NCBI RefSeq assembly: GCF_000524195.1
Contig: NW_020170381.1
Span: 1,359,678-1,423,677, forward strand
Source: Echinococcus granulosus
Lineage: Eukaryota; Platyhelminthes; Cestoda; Cyclophyllidea; Taeniidae
Reading direction: 5' to 3'
Length of the DNA stretch: 64,000 bases
In this document: piece by piece, positions 34,748-47,214 of the stretch
How the letters are laid out: every line of letters begins with the position of its first letter
Numbering within the stretch: position 1 is the first letter of the stretch
Translations under genes and position numbers: made by a program
The notes under the pieces: generated by a model
The model's input: only the letters and a program-made list of their open reading frames with translations
Database searches by the model: none
What the model was told of the DNA's origin: nothing

Positions 34748-35309
34748 TTTTACTTCATTTCATCCTCTTTTGTAATTTGTCTCACTTATGTGTCTTGCTA
34801 TCTTGTCCTGGTGTTTCTATATCAATATTTCCATTTTCGAACCTAATGTAAAATATGCAGGATTCAGTAAATTTTTTAGACTGGAATCCGTGGCAGTTTT
34901 TTCGCTTCTTTGAATCAATTTTACGTTTGGGTAACAATTGGACGGAGAGTTGGTGAAGTAAAGTACAAGTAGCATTAAGAATTGGTCGGAGATAACGGCA
35001 AAAGCTACTGTACCCCTGACGGTTAAATGGTTGACGTTACTGAGCCACCTCAATGATGGGGGTTGTGGGTCTTGCTGAAGGCCTCTCCAGAGTCGTAAAG
35101 TAGGTCCTAGACTGAGAACGGTGTGCAATGCAGGGAGATGTGGAACAGCTACTGGAGTTATCTTGTAAACGAGGGGTCCTAAGTGCGAAAGGCGTCAGCG
35201 TGTTAGTGAAGGACATTGGTTGTGCTGTTTCGGCACGGTGTTACCCGTTCAGGAAGGACGTCAAACCGCATTGGTTGAGTTGCTTAAAGATTCAAAAGAT
35301 TGATTTCCC
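34748..35309. other. Intergenic, GC-richer tract
   Basis: Between the exonuclease stop and the four-transmembrane gene. Sequence from about 34980 to 35290 is less AT-rich than most intergenic DNA here. A plus frame of 87 codons (35128-35391) overlaps the next gene in another frame and has no recognisable features. It may be 5' untranslated sequence or an old repeat. Confidence 0.35.
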
Positions 35310-36059
35310 ATGTGTGGGTCTTATTGCCAGCTGTTTGGAATCGGGTATACGCTGGCGAACATGCCAAGATTTCTCGCACATGCCACAATAGTTGTGTTTT
35401 TTGTTGTATGTGTAAGTCATACCATTACAGGCGTGCTGTTGATTGCCACATTTCTGCACCTCCCACCTCCTGCTGAGGAACTGACGTTCATGGATAATCT
35501 TCTGCAAGGCGTGCAAATATGTACGGGAACAGCAGCACTACTTCAACTTCCTCTCTTCGTTAGTCAAAAATCAAGAATCATTGTGTTTTCGTGTATATTG
35601 GTTTCAATGCTGTTTCTTATCTTTGAAGCCTCAACACTCGCATACATGAACACGAGCCCCCAACTCCTCACTAAATTGTACCAAAATCGGCATAACAACC
35701 AGGTGCACGAGTCCACTGTTGAATACTCGGTCTCCACAACTGAACTAAAGTCTGCTTGTTGCACAGTCTGGAACACCATACAGCATTCTGCGGTAAAAAG
35801 AATGTTCCCTCGACAATGGATACCACTCAAATGCTGTAGTTTGCTCGAACACATCGGTAACATAGGAAGCTGTCCAGGCAGGACTGAAATTCGACTGGAT
35901 TCGAAGAGTGTGTCCTGCCTCCAACATTGCAAAGGGAACTTTCAAAAGCCAACTAAGCTATTTCTCACATTGTTAGGGCTATTTTTCCCAAGCTTTATTT
36001 CGTTTGAATTGTTCTTATTTGGCATGCTTGCTCTGTATCGAAGATCGAAATGGAATTGA
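35310..36059 (+). CDS. Four-transmembrane, cysteine-rich-loop protein (tetraspanin-like)
   Basis: Single-exon frame of 249 codons from ATG 35310; ATG 35361, at the start of MPRFLAHATIVVFF, is the likelier start (232 codons) since it begins just before the first membrane segment. Four hydrophobic segments: ATIVVFFVVCVSHTITGVLL; LQGVQICTGTAALLQLPLFV; IIVFSCILVSMLFLIFEAS; LFLTLLGLFFPSFISFELFL. The loop between segments 3 and 4 is about 105 residues with seven cysteines, including two adjacent pairs (ACCTVW and KCCSLL). Short first loop, long second loop and cysteine pairs match tetraspanin topology, but the canonical CCG triplet is absent, so membership is not proved. It would sit in the plasma or endosomal membrane. 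The tail is short and basic (YRRSKWN). No intron was seen, unlike its neighbours. Confidence 0.6.
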   Translation: MCGSYCQLFGIGYTLANMPRFLAHATIVVFFVVCVSHTITGVLLIATFLHLPPPAEELTFMDNLLQGVQICTGTAALLQLPLFVSQKSRIIVFSCILVSMLFLIFEASTLAYMNTSPQLLTKLYQNRHNNQVHESTVEYSVSTTELKSACCTVWNTIQHSAVKRMFPRQWIPLKCCSLLEHIGNIGSCPGRTEIRLDSKSVSCLQHCKGNFQKPTKLFLTLLGLFFPSFISFELFLFGMLALYRRSKWN

Positions 36060-37292
36060 CGAGGGGGCTGTAACAAATTTCAACGTTTAGGTCATTCGCA
36101 ATTCACACAATGTAAAGTGCTTTAATGCTTCGAACTTTGATAAAAAGATGGAACCTGCCGTACCTTTCAGGCTTGGAAGTCTTCATGCAGTGGCAACGCT
36201 GAGCTCTGCAAAACGGAGTCCATGCATTGAAGGGTAGCAGAAACCATACAAAATCCCAAATAATATCTTAAAAGAGAAATGGGGAATGTGAATTCAAAGC
36301 GGCTGACAATTTTTAGAACCTATGGGCGCTGAAGAAGCTAGAAAGATGCCAGTAATCGATAATCCAATTTAACCAAATCCTGAGGCAGAAGATTATATCA
36401 AATTACTCAAAACTGTCTGATTTTACGAACCAGAGAATATTCGAAATACAGGTTTATTAAGTTGGCCTACTTCTAATCTAGGCAGGTAGATAGTCAATAT
36501 GTTCCTTTTGTAAACTGCTCGGAAAACCAATGGCTCAAGGCTTGAGGTAAAATCACTAGGTGCAAATCATTAGGAGTTTGGGCAGCTAGCATCAGTTTAA
36601 ACCTTGACTCTAAAAATTTTATCCTCGGTAACAACATTATAGGGGGTTTTTAAAACAATACAATTAAATAATTTACAAACGAGACATTTGGATAAGGCTT
36701 CTCAAGGATTAGAATCGGTAGAAAGATGACTACATGGTTCTTAGCATTTACAGCCAGCGACCAGCTGAAAGGCTTTTTGCGTTAAAGTTCGCAGCATTTT
36801 TACCAAAAGAGATTTAAAAATATTCAAAGATTTTGTTTGTCGCTACCCTTGCAAGGTCAGAAGGTTAACCGTGTGTTCTGGTCCGGGTGGGCGCTAGGTG
36901 TGTCCAGCTTGTCTGTCGTGTCCGGTCAACCTTGTTATATGTCTTCTTCATATTCAATCACATTCATTATAATTTGTCAAAGTTTTGTTGTCACAGATGT
37001 AACCACTATTCTATCATTCGTCTTCTGTGTGCAACCTACTCACTCACCTTTTTCTATCAGTGAAGCCATTTCTTATGCTGCTACTCATTTTACAAAATTG
37101 ATATTATTTTTGCCCTCTTATGTATCCCTATTAGAGTCCACACATCCTTTGCTCTGTTTTGCTAATTGCCATTCAACCTCACGGCTTCGTTTTAAGCAAA
37201 TAGTATGATACGTATCGCCACTGAATGTGCAACTTGTATGTAATGTATTAGAGCTGCTTGTATTCTTTATTACAGGGTAACGTCATGATATT
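36060..37292. other. Intergenic, no gene recognised
   Basis: AT-rich. A plus frame at 36837-37208 (123 codons, no ATG-typical context) looks random and lies just upstream of TMEM104, so it may be 5' untranslated or promoter sequence. Confidence 0.45.
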
Positions 37293-40200
37293 ATGACCTC
37301 ACAAATCGCTAGGCCGACATATTCTCGTCTGGTAAGGTTCACTAATTACATATATTTACGATAGTTCGGACGTATCTTTTTGTTTAACTTAATTCTTGGC
37401 ACAGGGGCACTTGCTCTCCCTAGAGCCTTTAAAGAGGCTGGCTGGCTGGTTACTGGCGTTCTTTTAGCGGTTATTGCCTTCATGAGGTTCCATTTGTCTT
37501 TTGATTAACTTTGCTTTAATACAGTTATGTTCCTGCCATATTCATAATTGAAACTATGGCCGTCTGCAACGCCATTAGACCGGGTCATGAACTGGTAATT
37601 GGCAACTACGCTATAGAGTTTTACCATAGGTATCTGGAGAAGGAAGGGAAGCAAGTGAAGATGAGGAGCTCTTGCCAAATTCGAGTATGATTAGAGCGGA
37701 AGACTTCGAGATCTCTACTAAATATGAGCTGGTAATATCTATTATTTCTCTTACTTAGTCCCCTGATCTAGGGCGAGCTATTTCGGAATTTGGTTGGTAG
37801 AGCCTGGACTTTGTTCTTTTACGTTACTATCTCCTTATACATATATGGCGATTTGAGCATATATGCTGTGGCTGTTTCCAAATCTCTTCGGGATGTGACT
37901 TGGTAAGCCACATAGTCAGCCTTTTCTGTTTGTGTACATGAAAAATGCTGATGTGAGCAGCATGACTTTGAAGAACATTCCCATTGGTCTTGTTTGCGCA
38001 ATTTTAAGATCCAATTCTGTGCTAAATCGTAATCGTGCGTAGCTCTTCTATTCGACTGTAAACATGCCAGATCAGTTTTGACGAAACCTATGTGACGTTA
38101 AGTGCGCATATTGTATTAGAAATCGCTTACGTCTTCTTGGCGCCATGTTTGAAGTCTGCTAATTCCAGAACTCACTTGTTTTAACCTAGATGCCTATTGA
38201 GACAGCACCCTTGGTTTCGGAAATAGCATTTACTTAGTCTATTCATCCGGTTTCATTTTCAAACTCAGCATACGTATTACATCTAAATTTTGTTACACGC
38301 AATGTTTTTTACTATGAAATGACATTTTGCAGCTCACTGCATTCATAAACTGCCCCACTTTTCTTGTTCAATGGGTTCCGACTAAAAATTTTTTGACATA
38401 TATGCTTGGTGAACCAAAGCAATCCGCATACAAACTGAGTGCTGTTCTGGTGCATCCATTTGAGAAAACAAGTTGAATAGATAAAAGTCTTCGTGCTCAT
38501 TCAAGTAAATGCAAAGCGGATACTTTAATGTTGTGGCAGAACAGTTTATGCATTTGCTGTGCGATATTTGAACAACGTCCTCAGTTGCTTGCATAGCCTG
38601 GGTTTATTTAATAGATCGTCTTACTGTTTGCGAGTGAGTGTTTAAAAGAACTTATTCTTACACATGCTGCATCGATACCGAACTAGGAATGCATTGTATT
38701 AACCTCATCATAGAATAATCGTGTAGTGTTGGTTAAATGCAAGTCTTCAAGTGGTGTCCTGTCAATGAAGATATTGAAGTATTGATCACTTGGACACCCC
38801 CTATACAATAGCACTAGATCGAAGGCCCATACACTTGTTTAGCTAACAAGTAAACAAGTTGTTATTAGTTTCCTTAAGCTCAAACGTTTTCTATAATTTT
38901 CATTTGCAACATGCAGATATCGAGTGCATTCAAATTTCATCAGTGTTTCGCTTACAAACAGCAGTGTTAACAATTTCCTAATTCCATTAATTTATGTTTC
39001 TGTCAGTGCAGGGTGTTTAGTTTTGATAGGTCTTGCACGGAATGTTTGTTTTTATGCAAAGTGTGGCACAATAGGTAAGTTTTTGCTTAAGGGCTTATTT
39101 AAATTAGACTTTTTTGTTACTTTCTCTTTGTGGATCAGATTTTTTGGCTTTTTTATGTGGTGTTCATTTTAAGTGCTTTCACCTAGGGCTTTTTAAGTAC
39201 TTCTGATCCCATATCGATCGATGTTTTAGTAATGTTTCAGCTGAGACTCTGAACGAGACAGATCCTTGTTGGTCACCCAGTGGCATTTCCAGAACGACAG
39301 TCTACAAGATCTGTCTCGTATGTCATATTTTCTGATAAAATTTGGCTCGCTTTGAAAGGATACTTGCTTCAATATTTTTAAGTCGGCGTTTTCTCGCTTT
39401 TAGACCATATTTGCATGCGTTTTGGGTCCGCCTTTCTTTTGCAATGTTACGAAGATACGTTGGCTTCAAGCAAGCACCATAATCGCTCGTTGGGTCGCAG
39501 TACTTCTAATGTCCTCAATAGCAATCGCTCGTATAATAGAATTCCCCGAAGTGCCTCGACTGAGGCGACATCAGATGCCCGCTTACATGAGCCTTCTCGG
39601 CTCTCCAGATCGACCCCATCCACCAATTGCTAATTTCTCCAACCTTCCCAAAGCCTTCGGTGTGTGCGTCTATGCTTTTATGTGCCACCACTCCCTGCCT
39701 GGTGTCATCACGCCCATTGACAAGAAGCAGCGCCTCTTCTCCTCTATAATGTTGCCTGTCTACCTCCTTATCTACTTCTGCTACCTTCTCCTTTCGGGCA
39801 CTGGTATCACCGCCTTCGACTACATACACGACCTTTACACCCTCAATTTTGTGCCGTCAAATGATCCCACCCTTCGGCCTGGATGGCTCCTACTGCTGTT
39901 GGAGTACTTCCTCGCCCTTTACCCTGCCTTCGCTCTCTCATCCAATTTTCCGGTCTTGGGGACAACATTGTCAAATAACCTGATCGCAATTTTTCTTGCA
40001 CTCCTGCCCCCTGGTCGAATGGTCAGCTTGGTCATCAGATGGTGTGTGCCGTTTTTGGCGTTAATTCCGCCAATTTTGATAGCTTTGGCAGTGAATGATG
40101 TGGGACAATTAGTGAGCGTAACCGGAGCCTTTGGCGGCATTTTTATAATGTACGTCTTTCCCGTGGTGCTGGTGTTTTATGCAAGAAGAGCTTTGCAGGC

Positions 40201-40375
40201 CAAATTCAAATCAGAGACCCCAAATGACGAGTCTGTGGTGGTCGACCAGAGGGGGCGTTGTACGGTCAATCGGTATCAATCACCTTTTTCGCATCCCATT
40301 TGGCCCGTTGTTGTAACTGTATGGGCTACTTCATGTCTGATTTTCTTAATTTTGAACAAATTGGGTGTATTTTAA
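37293..40375 (+). CDS. TMEM104: TMEM104-family membrane protein (8 exons)
   Basis: Multi-pass membrane protein of the amino-acid/polyamine transporter superfamily; function in animals is poorly known. Exons: 37293-37331, 37365-37486, 37525-37594, 37630-37731, 37772-37902, 37961-38028, 39241-39317, 39404-40375; total 1,581 nt, 526 codons plus stop, phases consistent (human about 496). Landmarks: FLFNLILGTGALALPRAFKE, the family's first transmembrane motif; SYVPAIFIIETMA; DFEISTKYELGELFRNLVG; SLYIYGDLSIYAVAV; LNETDPCW; FGVCVYAFMCHHSLPGVITP; LYTLNF; SSNFPVLGTTLSNN; VTGAFGGIFIMYVFP; SPFSHPIWPVVV. Introns 1-4 are only 33-40 nt. The sixth exon (37961-38028) is the least certain: it fits in phase but lies in a variable loop with little family resemblance. 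A splice alternative within 38.0-39.2 kb is possible. Confidence 0.9.
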
Positions 40376-42178
40376 ATATTTTTATCTAAAACAATCATTT
40401 CTATCAATAGGTGGTCATCACCGATGGCCTCCACATTGACCATTATATATTTGTCTGAACTTTGTCCGTTGTGTAATCCTGACGAATTTCTGCACTTATA
40501 TGTTGTCGTCTGGGATGGCTTCATTCAGTGTCATGGAGTCTTTTACGAACTCAAATGGGCATTTCAGGTTGTTGGAAATTGTATTATCTCAGGATTTCAT
40601 GATAAGTGCGGGATCAGGCCGTGCGCGCGGCCATGTGCGTACAGAGGCAGATTGATGTGTTCAACAGAATTATTCTAGTGGGATGTGGAGTTATTCGTAA
40701 GGATGTGTCAAATTGATGGGTTTGGAGTGGTTTGAATGCAGCGCCATTTGTGTAGTTCACGGCGTGCTGACGGCCCACACGTAATCGAGCCTCAATAATC
40801 CGCATTCAGATTGGGTGGTCGCGATAGTGGGTTGGAAGGCATACAATGCGAGGTGGCGCGCCCGTCAATCATTCAACGGGACCAATCTGGAGGCGCGGGT
40901 TAATATTTGCGATAGTTAAATAAGGTAGAGTAGCGAAAAAAGCTCATTTGGAACCTAAGCATGTTGCAATAATGATTACCAATAATTTTAAGTGCAAGCA
41001 TTTGATCATACTTGCCTGTTCATTCGGTTTGCACTATTGCCAACCCATACGGATATCTCGTCCGCAATAATAGCTTCATTTTCAATCATTTGGAATAGGT
41101 AATCGGTGTAGATATTCCTAATTTAGTGTAGTGCGACATACTTCTTATAAATTATGGCAGAACCATGTACACATTGGATTGAATGGATTGCCTGAACAAG
41201 TGAAAGAAGCCCAAAAATGTGTAGTTAGGAGTGGCATTTTGAGTACATTTATGAGCGGCCGAGGAGTAATTAATGGTTAGAGTTTGTTTCCCAAGTTGGC
41301 ATCTATGAGCAAATAAAAGATTAATATCGGTTTTATTCATCTGGCAAACGAACAATGAGAATTTTTTACTCTCTAAGTAATACTTTATATGACGACTGCC
41401 GTACATATCTTAAAAGGGATAGACTAACAAAGCATTAGTGGAAAAGTACGACTCCTTAAAGCAGTATTTTGTAGCATAAGTGATAACTCGTATTTTTTGT
41501 GGAGACATTATTGAATAAATACACCATCTTAAACAAGTGTTTAAATAGACACCGCGTGAAGTGCGTTGTTTGCTTGTATCTTGTTCACCTCTCCATTAGA
41601 AGTTCTTCCCTCTAAATCAAGCTAATGGTACGATAGGCTTTCGCAAATTCGTGAAATGAGCTTTCGCAACTTATTTGCACTTGAATGGCCGGCTTGTGGT
41701 GGTTGATAAGATATTTTGTATCATCCCTGATAGTTTATTTTGTGGTATATCAGGTATTAAATCAGGCATTTAGATGGTAAGGTTTTTTACTTGCGGTATC
41801 CACGTGTTGGTATTACTATTGTTCTACCAGTGATCGTCTTTCGTTGGTCTGCTACATGAGACCAACTTTTGGCCTTGGATTGCATTTTGGTGGTAATAAT
41901 ACAAAACCATATTTCTAGGGCATGTGGGTGTTTCGCCACACTTTCCTTCTTGTACTCTATATTCTCTTTGTTCGTATACTACTACCTGATGTCCCAAGTC
42001 ATGCAGGTACTACTCGAGGTTCCTAATCTTTATCTTTGAAATATGATTTGAGACTTGGTGCATCAATAGAGAATTGTTAATAGTAATTGCCTACCCATAT
42101 GAACTGTTGTCAAAATAGGTCATTTCTCTACCTTATTACAATTCTCCTATGTTTTGAAAGGAATTTCATTCGGTTACA
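40376..42178. other. Intergenic between TMEM104 and SCOC
   Basis: The first 300 bases are probably 3' untranslated sequence of TMEM104. A GC-rich patch at about 40740-40920 holds two CCAAT motifs. The rest is AT-rich with no gene recognised. Confidence 0.45.
40810..40886. promoter_or_regulatory. CCAAT motifs in GC-rich patch upstream of SCOC
   Basis: ATTGG at 40810-40814 and CCAAT at 40882-40886 flank a run of GGCGCGCCC, CpG-rich against an AT-rich background. It lies about 1.3 kb upstream of the SCOC ATG, a distance similar to the CCAAT cluster upstream of GARNL3. A promoter with a 5' untranslated exon is inference. Confidence 0.3.
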
Positions 42179-45100
42179 ATGAGTTCGGTGGGTGGAAATG
42201 CAAATCCGTACTTGGAAAGTGGCTTCCACTCCGCTTTCTATGATGCTGGTCTCTCCGAAGTTGATCGTGAGGAGAAACAACGACTTATTAAACAGGTGTG
42301 TGCTCCCTACTCTTTTTTCGTAAGTAGAGAATTACTTTTTGCTGCGGTGTTGCGTCGATGGTTGGAGTAAAAATCCCCGTTGGTTGCACTAATGACCGTA
42401 ATTACATAATACAAAGTTCTAAACTTACAGTTACACATCAGTAGATGCTGTTTTGGCTTGTGCATTATTTGTAACTAGATATTGGGGACGTTCATCGTAT
42501 TTTGAAATTGGTGCAAATCCCTCTTTATCCTTCGTGGTTTTGTAGAAATAACGGTTATTTTGTGTTAGTCTCATTCGGCTGCTACCTAGTTATTAAGCCA
42601 ACTCAATACAGCAGCTCCAGTGTTGCTTCACTACTGTCATTTACTCTTACGCTCATTTGTGACATGCAGGTATCGTGATTCGACCACCATGTTTACTTTA
42701 AGTGCTAAGTTATTTTCATTGCCAGTGTTCGCAGTAGTTTATACGCATGCTACCTAGACATTTGGCGAATTTAAAACGAGGGGTTTTTGCAAATTTTTAA
42801 AGCTTTTTGTGATCGATCAACATTGGAAATGATTGCTTTACAGTATCAGTAAACATCATTGCTTACTTTTCATATTTTGTGAAATTAAAACATGAGAAAA
42901 TGTCTTCACAAATGAAATCTTATCTCACATGGCCTTTGCGCTTAGTTATACTTGCCTAAAAGGTATTGTGCTTATATAATGCTCTCTGCCAAACCCAAAG
43001 GCTGGGTTTTTTTGCGTCTGCACAATATATGTCTTCCAAAGTAAAATCGAGCCCATATAAATACCTGCAATACATGAGGATGAAGATTACGGCTCAGCAG
43101 TCCCTTGAGTGTACTAACATTCTTGACTCGGCATCCTTTTTAATAAAGTCACTTTTGAGTGGTAACAGTTTTCGAAATTCTCGCGTTAATGTTGTGGCAA
43201 AACAAATCACAATAGATATTCGGCTGTTTCAAGGCCGCGACCCCACCATTTCGGTTGAACATGATGGTTTTAATCTATTTCCTGTTAGTTCTTACGCGAA
43301 CCCACTTCCGATAGAAGTCCTTATCCGGTCCCACGCTTGAATGTTTTTTGAATGGAGAATTTAGTCTATACATCACACTTTCAGCCACAGACATAACGCC
43401 TGATTAGCTGATGTTCTATGCAAGGGTTTGTGCGTAGGCAGGTTTAAAACAAATTTATTTTGGAAGTCCCCAGCTCATCTCAAGTTTTCAGGCCTTTTTG
43501 AAGTCTTATGCAAGAAACAGACACGGAACAATATCTTTCAACTGAATGAGGATTTAGCAGATGCAATTACATGCCTCAAGCAAGTGGTGTAAGACGTATA
43601 CTTTTCGTGTGTTGTGGCGGATGCATAAGGAGCCTGAACATTCCTCTCTTGTCAAAGGTAAATGTAAGAAGCTGCATACTTTTGTGGTTTCCCCCTTTAA
43701 TATGGTCACCCGTTTCTGGGTTTGCAATATTTTGTCCAAAATTCCAAAACCCCTCCTTTGTCTCAAATCATATGGTTATTAGAAATAAAAAAACTAATTT
43801 GTTGATTGATTTAAGAATACTACCACTAACGTCGGCAAACGTTTCAAATGTAGTGTCCTCGATTTTTAGTTTGCACATATCGAGTGGTTAAAAAAGCTCA
43901 CATGTTTCTGCTCATTAAACATTCCGGTTCAATGCTTCTTCCTTTTCCCTTCGGCCAATCTCGGGTAATGTGGCGGAGACGTGTCAGATAACTGCTTGCA
44001 TGTGTGCACGCGTGTGGTTGTTTCATTTGCTGATCGTGGACCACCCCAAGTGTGTTCTCTGCGGTAGTTGGAAGTCAAATGAAGGCGACGCGGACCACCA
44101 ATTTTCCGCTTTAAATCTTCGGGTTTACTTAAAATAGTACAACTTTTTTGTTGACTAGGATTCAGTTTATTAGTATTGGTTATGTTAAAACCTGAATTTG
44201 CATATGCCAACAGCGCCTCGAGATCGAGCATTGACCGGGTAAAAACTTCTTTGGGAAACTTCGGTACTATTTATGCCATCCGCTCTCCTTGTCTTGGCTA
44301 ATACTGACAGCTGAATGGCATGAATGCAATTCGTTAAGCCCCGGAGGGTTATAAATGATACAATTAATCAGCTTTAGTCCCAGTATTCACACTCAACATT
44401 CAGTTATTTTGACTTACTCTCCAACTCTTATGTCACCAGAAAAAGGAATTTTGCTTACGTGTGAGCTGTTGATGTAGCTCGTGGATGGCACGACACCTGA
44501 TGAATGAACAGCGTCCCCACCACTGACGACTGTAATTGCGTAACAACTCATCCTTTGCTTGTAAATGCTAATGTACAGGATCACGCGCCTAGTAATTGGA
44601 TTCTTCTCAGTCGTGGCTTTTTTCCTACTTTCCATACCTGTTTTTCGGACCATGCGTTTTGGTCTACGCTTGACGTTTAATTGTTTTTTTTTTTGGCTTT
44701 ACCTTACGGCAGTGCATTGCTTGCTATTTGTAGGAAATTTTCCAACTCTTAGGTTTTTATAACCGTTTGTTACCTTTAATGGTATTTTGGAGTGGAAATA
44801 GATTTCATGCTTCGTAAAGTTTAGTTTTGAAGCTTAACCAATCTAACATTAGCAAAACTGTCTAGTTGCGAATAGGGCATATCTATTTCGTGAGATGACT
44901 TCATGAAGTTGTACAAGACACCATTTTATAGTCCTGTAAAATTACAAATTCGGTAACTGCAAAATTACTACTAGCCACTAGCTTCTCATTGGGCACTTCC
45001 TTGGAAGTTCTTACCTTACATGTAAACTGTGCATCCTAATTGAACCATGTAATTGAGATGATTTGAATATGGGATCAGCATCTACTTATTTTTACGCTTT

Positions 45101-47214
45101 TGAGTAAGTGCATGTGCTCCATTTTCCACAATTAGTTTACTAATAACTTTATCTAGTGACCCTATACCGTCGTAAAATTCACTGCGCACCGTATACCGTT
45201 TCCGTGAAAATGTCATTTGAACGTTAACTGTTTTAAATGATGCGATTTCATAATCAACCAGTTCCCCCCTTTAAAAATTTATAAGGGTGAAGCCTAAAAG
45301 ACGAGAATTAAATAGGGTTTTCTGTAAGTGGACATTTGGTAGGGTATTTGCACCAACGCACGTGTAAGATATTAAAGGGTATAATGTAACTGGTTTCGCT
45401 GGTGGTTTGCATTGTGAAAAGGCTGGAATACTAACATTGGTTGTGGTAAATTTGCTCACGGTGCATTGCCTGCGCCTAACCTATCATTTTCGTTGGGCAG
45501 CGATAAGAACATATAAATGCAAGAAATATTATTTATTCCTATCTCAACGAACCAAAGCTGTTCCCATGGCCACGCAGAAACATAATCTTCGAGAAATGAG
45601 ACTAACAATTCGTAACACGAATCGAAGTTTTCCAGTTGGTATTCTTACTCCAGGGGAGTCTAGCGTTGACTCTATGTGCTTGCAGCGCTGTACGCTACTA
45701 ACAGCGGTCTTTGGTTAAATTTTTGCATCTAATTGTTGCATGAGTTTCATTTTAGATCCGCTTTTTGAACTAGAGAATCAATTTATTTAGTCTTTCACTG
45801 CTCGGTGCCGATAAAATTTGGTTTTATTTGGTAACTTGCTTCTCTTCAGGGTATCTTTCAAGATGCGATAGGCAAATTTGCTGATGATGTGGCCCGCATA
45901 GGGGCTTCTTGTTACTTGAGTTTGCGAATGTTCCACTTTCGCTAAATGTTCATTTGAAAATGTCTGAAGCATTGTTAGCCTAATCATTTCAGCATTATTG
46001 AAAATTAGGAAAAGATTTTGGATCTGACGCCTATTTTTGTCGCTCTAAATTTGTTTCGATCCATCTTTTAATTTTTTTGCAACGTTCAAAGCCTTGTTTA
46101 GACAAGCCCTATGCTTTATTCGCGAATTAAGTCAAAGGAAAGAATTGGATACAATTGCATCATAATGAGTCGAGTAAGCGTTTTGCCTGAGGATCCTCAT
46201 TCACGAAGAAACAAGAATGAAAGCATTCATACTTTAATCGTCCCAACCAGACTATCATAAGTGTTCTGCGAATATTTATTTTGTTGCAACATTGCAACCC
46301 TTGATTGTTGATTCACTGAGTAACGCAACAAGATGTACACGTACTAGTGAATTGTTCTGATTAACTTATGCGCTGCTTTATTTCACACAACTTGAAGACA
46401 TGGCTCTCTTGATTGAGATGCTATTAAATATTTGTAGAGTTCGAATGTATGGGCAATATATTTTGAATGTATGTTTGACTGATTTATGAAGGGTATAGAC
46501 GAGAGACAGTTAACTCTCGCTTATTTTGCATGAATAGTTGAATAGCATGCAGAATGACGCGCTACAAAGTTGCAGGGGGTTAATATATGTTTGCTGGGGT
46601 TTTCGTCTCTTTGCTACTTATTTAGCCGACTCCCATTATCATAAGCATATTGCATTTGCGATTGCGTTGAATTGGGTGCGGGATCTTCGGTGTATGACCG
46701 TGCCTTCAAATTATCTAGTAAGTTTGAGCACAAAATCCTGCCTTTATATTTTACAACCGTAGGAAACCTTGTTCTGTGGGGTTTGAACCCTGTGATTTGC
46801 ACGTTTCCAAAACGGAGTAGTTTAAAGGTCAGATCTTCTAATCTCTGCTCAAGAAGCGGTGATTAACAAATCTCCTTTTAATGCAAATCCATAAATCGTA
46901 ATTGCAACATTTTGCCCTTTCTTTAGGTTTTGGAATTGCAACACACTTTGGTGGATTTGTCTAAGCGCGTGGATGCAGTGAAGGAGGAAAATGCTAACTT
47001 ACGCACTGAGAATCAGATATTGGGGCAGTATATTGAAAAATTGATGGCCACATCGTCCATTTTTCAGTCCTCCTCGCCACCACTCCACGGTGCCCACTCC
47101 ACCACCTCCTCATCTGCCGTTGCGTCGTTCATTGCTGAGAGCGTCAACAACTCTGGCGCCGTCTTTCACTACGAGGAGGGCTCCGAGTTAGCCAGTGAAG
47201 ACGACATCGCCTAA
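42179..47214 (+). CDS. SCOC: Short coiled-coil protein SCOC (2 exons)
   Basis: SCOC binds Arl1 on the Golgi and FEZ1/UVRAG in autophagy; the worm and fly forms act in vesicle traffic. Exon 1 (42179-42295) encodes the N-terminus through [10 protein letters not shown]; exon 2 (46927-47214) begins [20 protein letters not shown] and continues [13 protein letters not shown]. The junction is in phase 0 and falls exactly where [15 protein letters not shown] runs in vertebrate SCOC. Heptads of the coiled coil are intact from about residue 36 to 80. The total is 134 codons against about 82 in the short human form: after the coiled coil there is an extra Ser-rich and acidic tail ([10 protein letters not shown], then [10 protein letters not shown]). 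The two exons are split by a 4.6 kb intron, unusual for this window. Confidence 0.92.
42296..46926 (+). other. 4.6 kb SCOC intron
   Basis: Starts GTGTGC after AAACAG and ends TTTCTTTAG. Mostly AT-rich. It contains several chance-looking frames plus a GC-richer stretch near 43.9-44.3 kb that holds an antisense frame (listed separately). No other gene was recognised. Confidence 0.75.
43929..44231 (-). CDS. Antisense 100-codon frame nested in the SCOC intron
   Basis: Begins at a true ATG (44231) and runs 100 codons to a stop at 43929, opposite to SCOC. The first 13 residues form a hydrophobic/acidic helix ([13 protein letters not shown]). The rest is basic ([19 protein letters not shown], ending in EGKRKKH). 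Local base composition is GC-richer than the intron. Upstream on the same strand, a frame at 44653-44461 begins with ATG and ends at a good GTAAGC donor, so a two-exon gene is possible. No family was recognised and a chance frame remains possible. Confidence 0.3.
   Translation of the reverse strand: MLDLEALLAYANSGFNITNTNKLNPSQQKSCTILSKPEDLKRKIGGPRRLHLTSNYRREHTWGGPRSANETTTRVHTCKQLSDTSPPHYPRLAEGKRKKH

Noticed and set aside
40424..40678. 84-codon plus frame after TMEM104
   Set aside because: Lies in the probable 3' untranslated region and has no motif or splice evidence.
46777..46790. GGGGTTTGAACCC, similar to a tRNA B box
   Set aside because: No matching A box or foldable acceptor stem at the right distance; not a tRNA gene.
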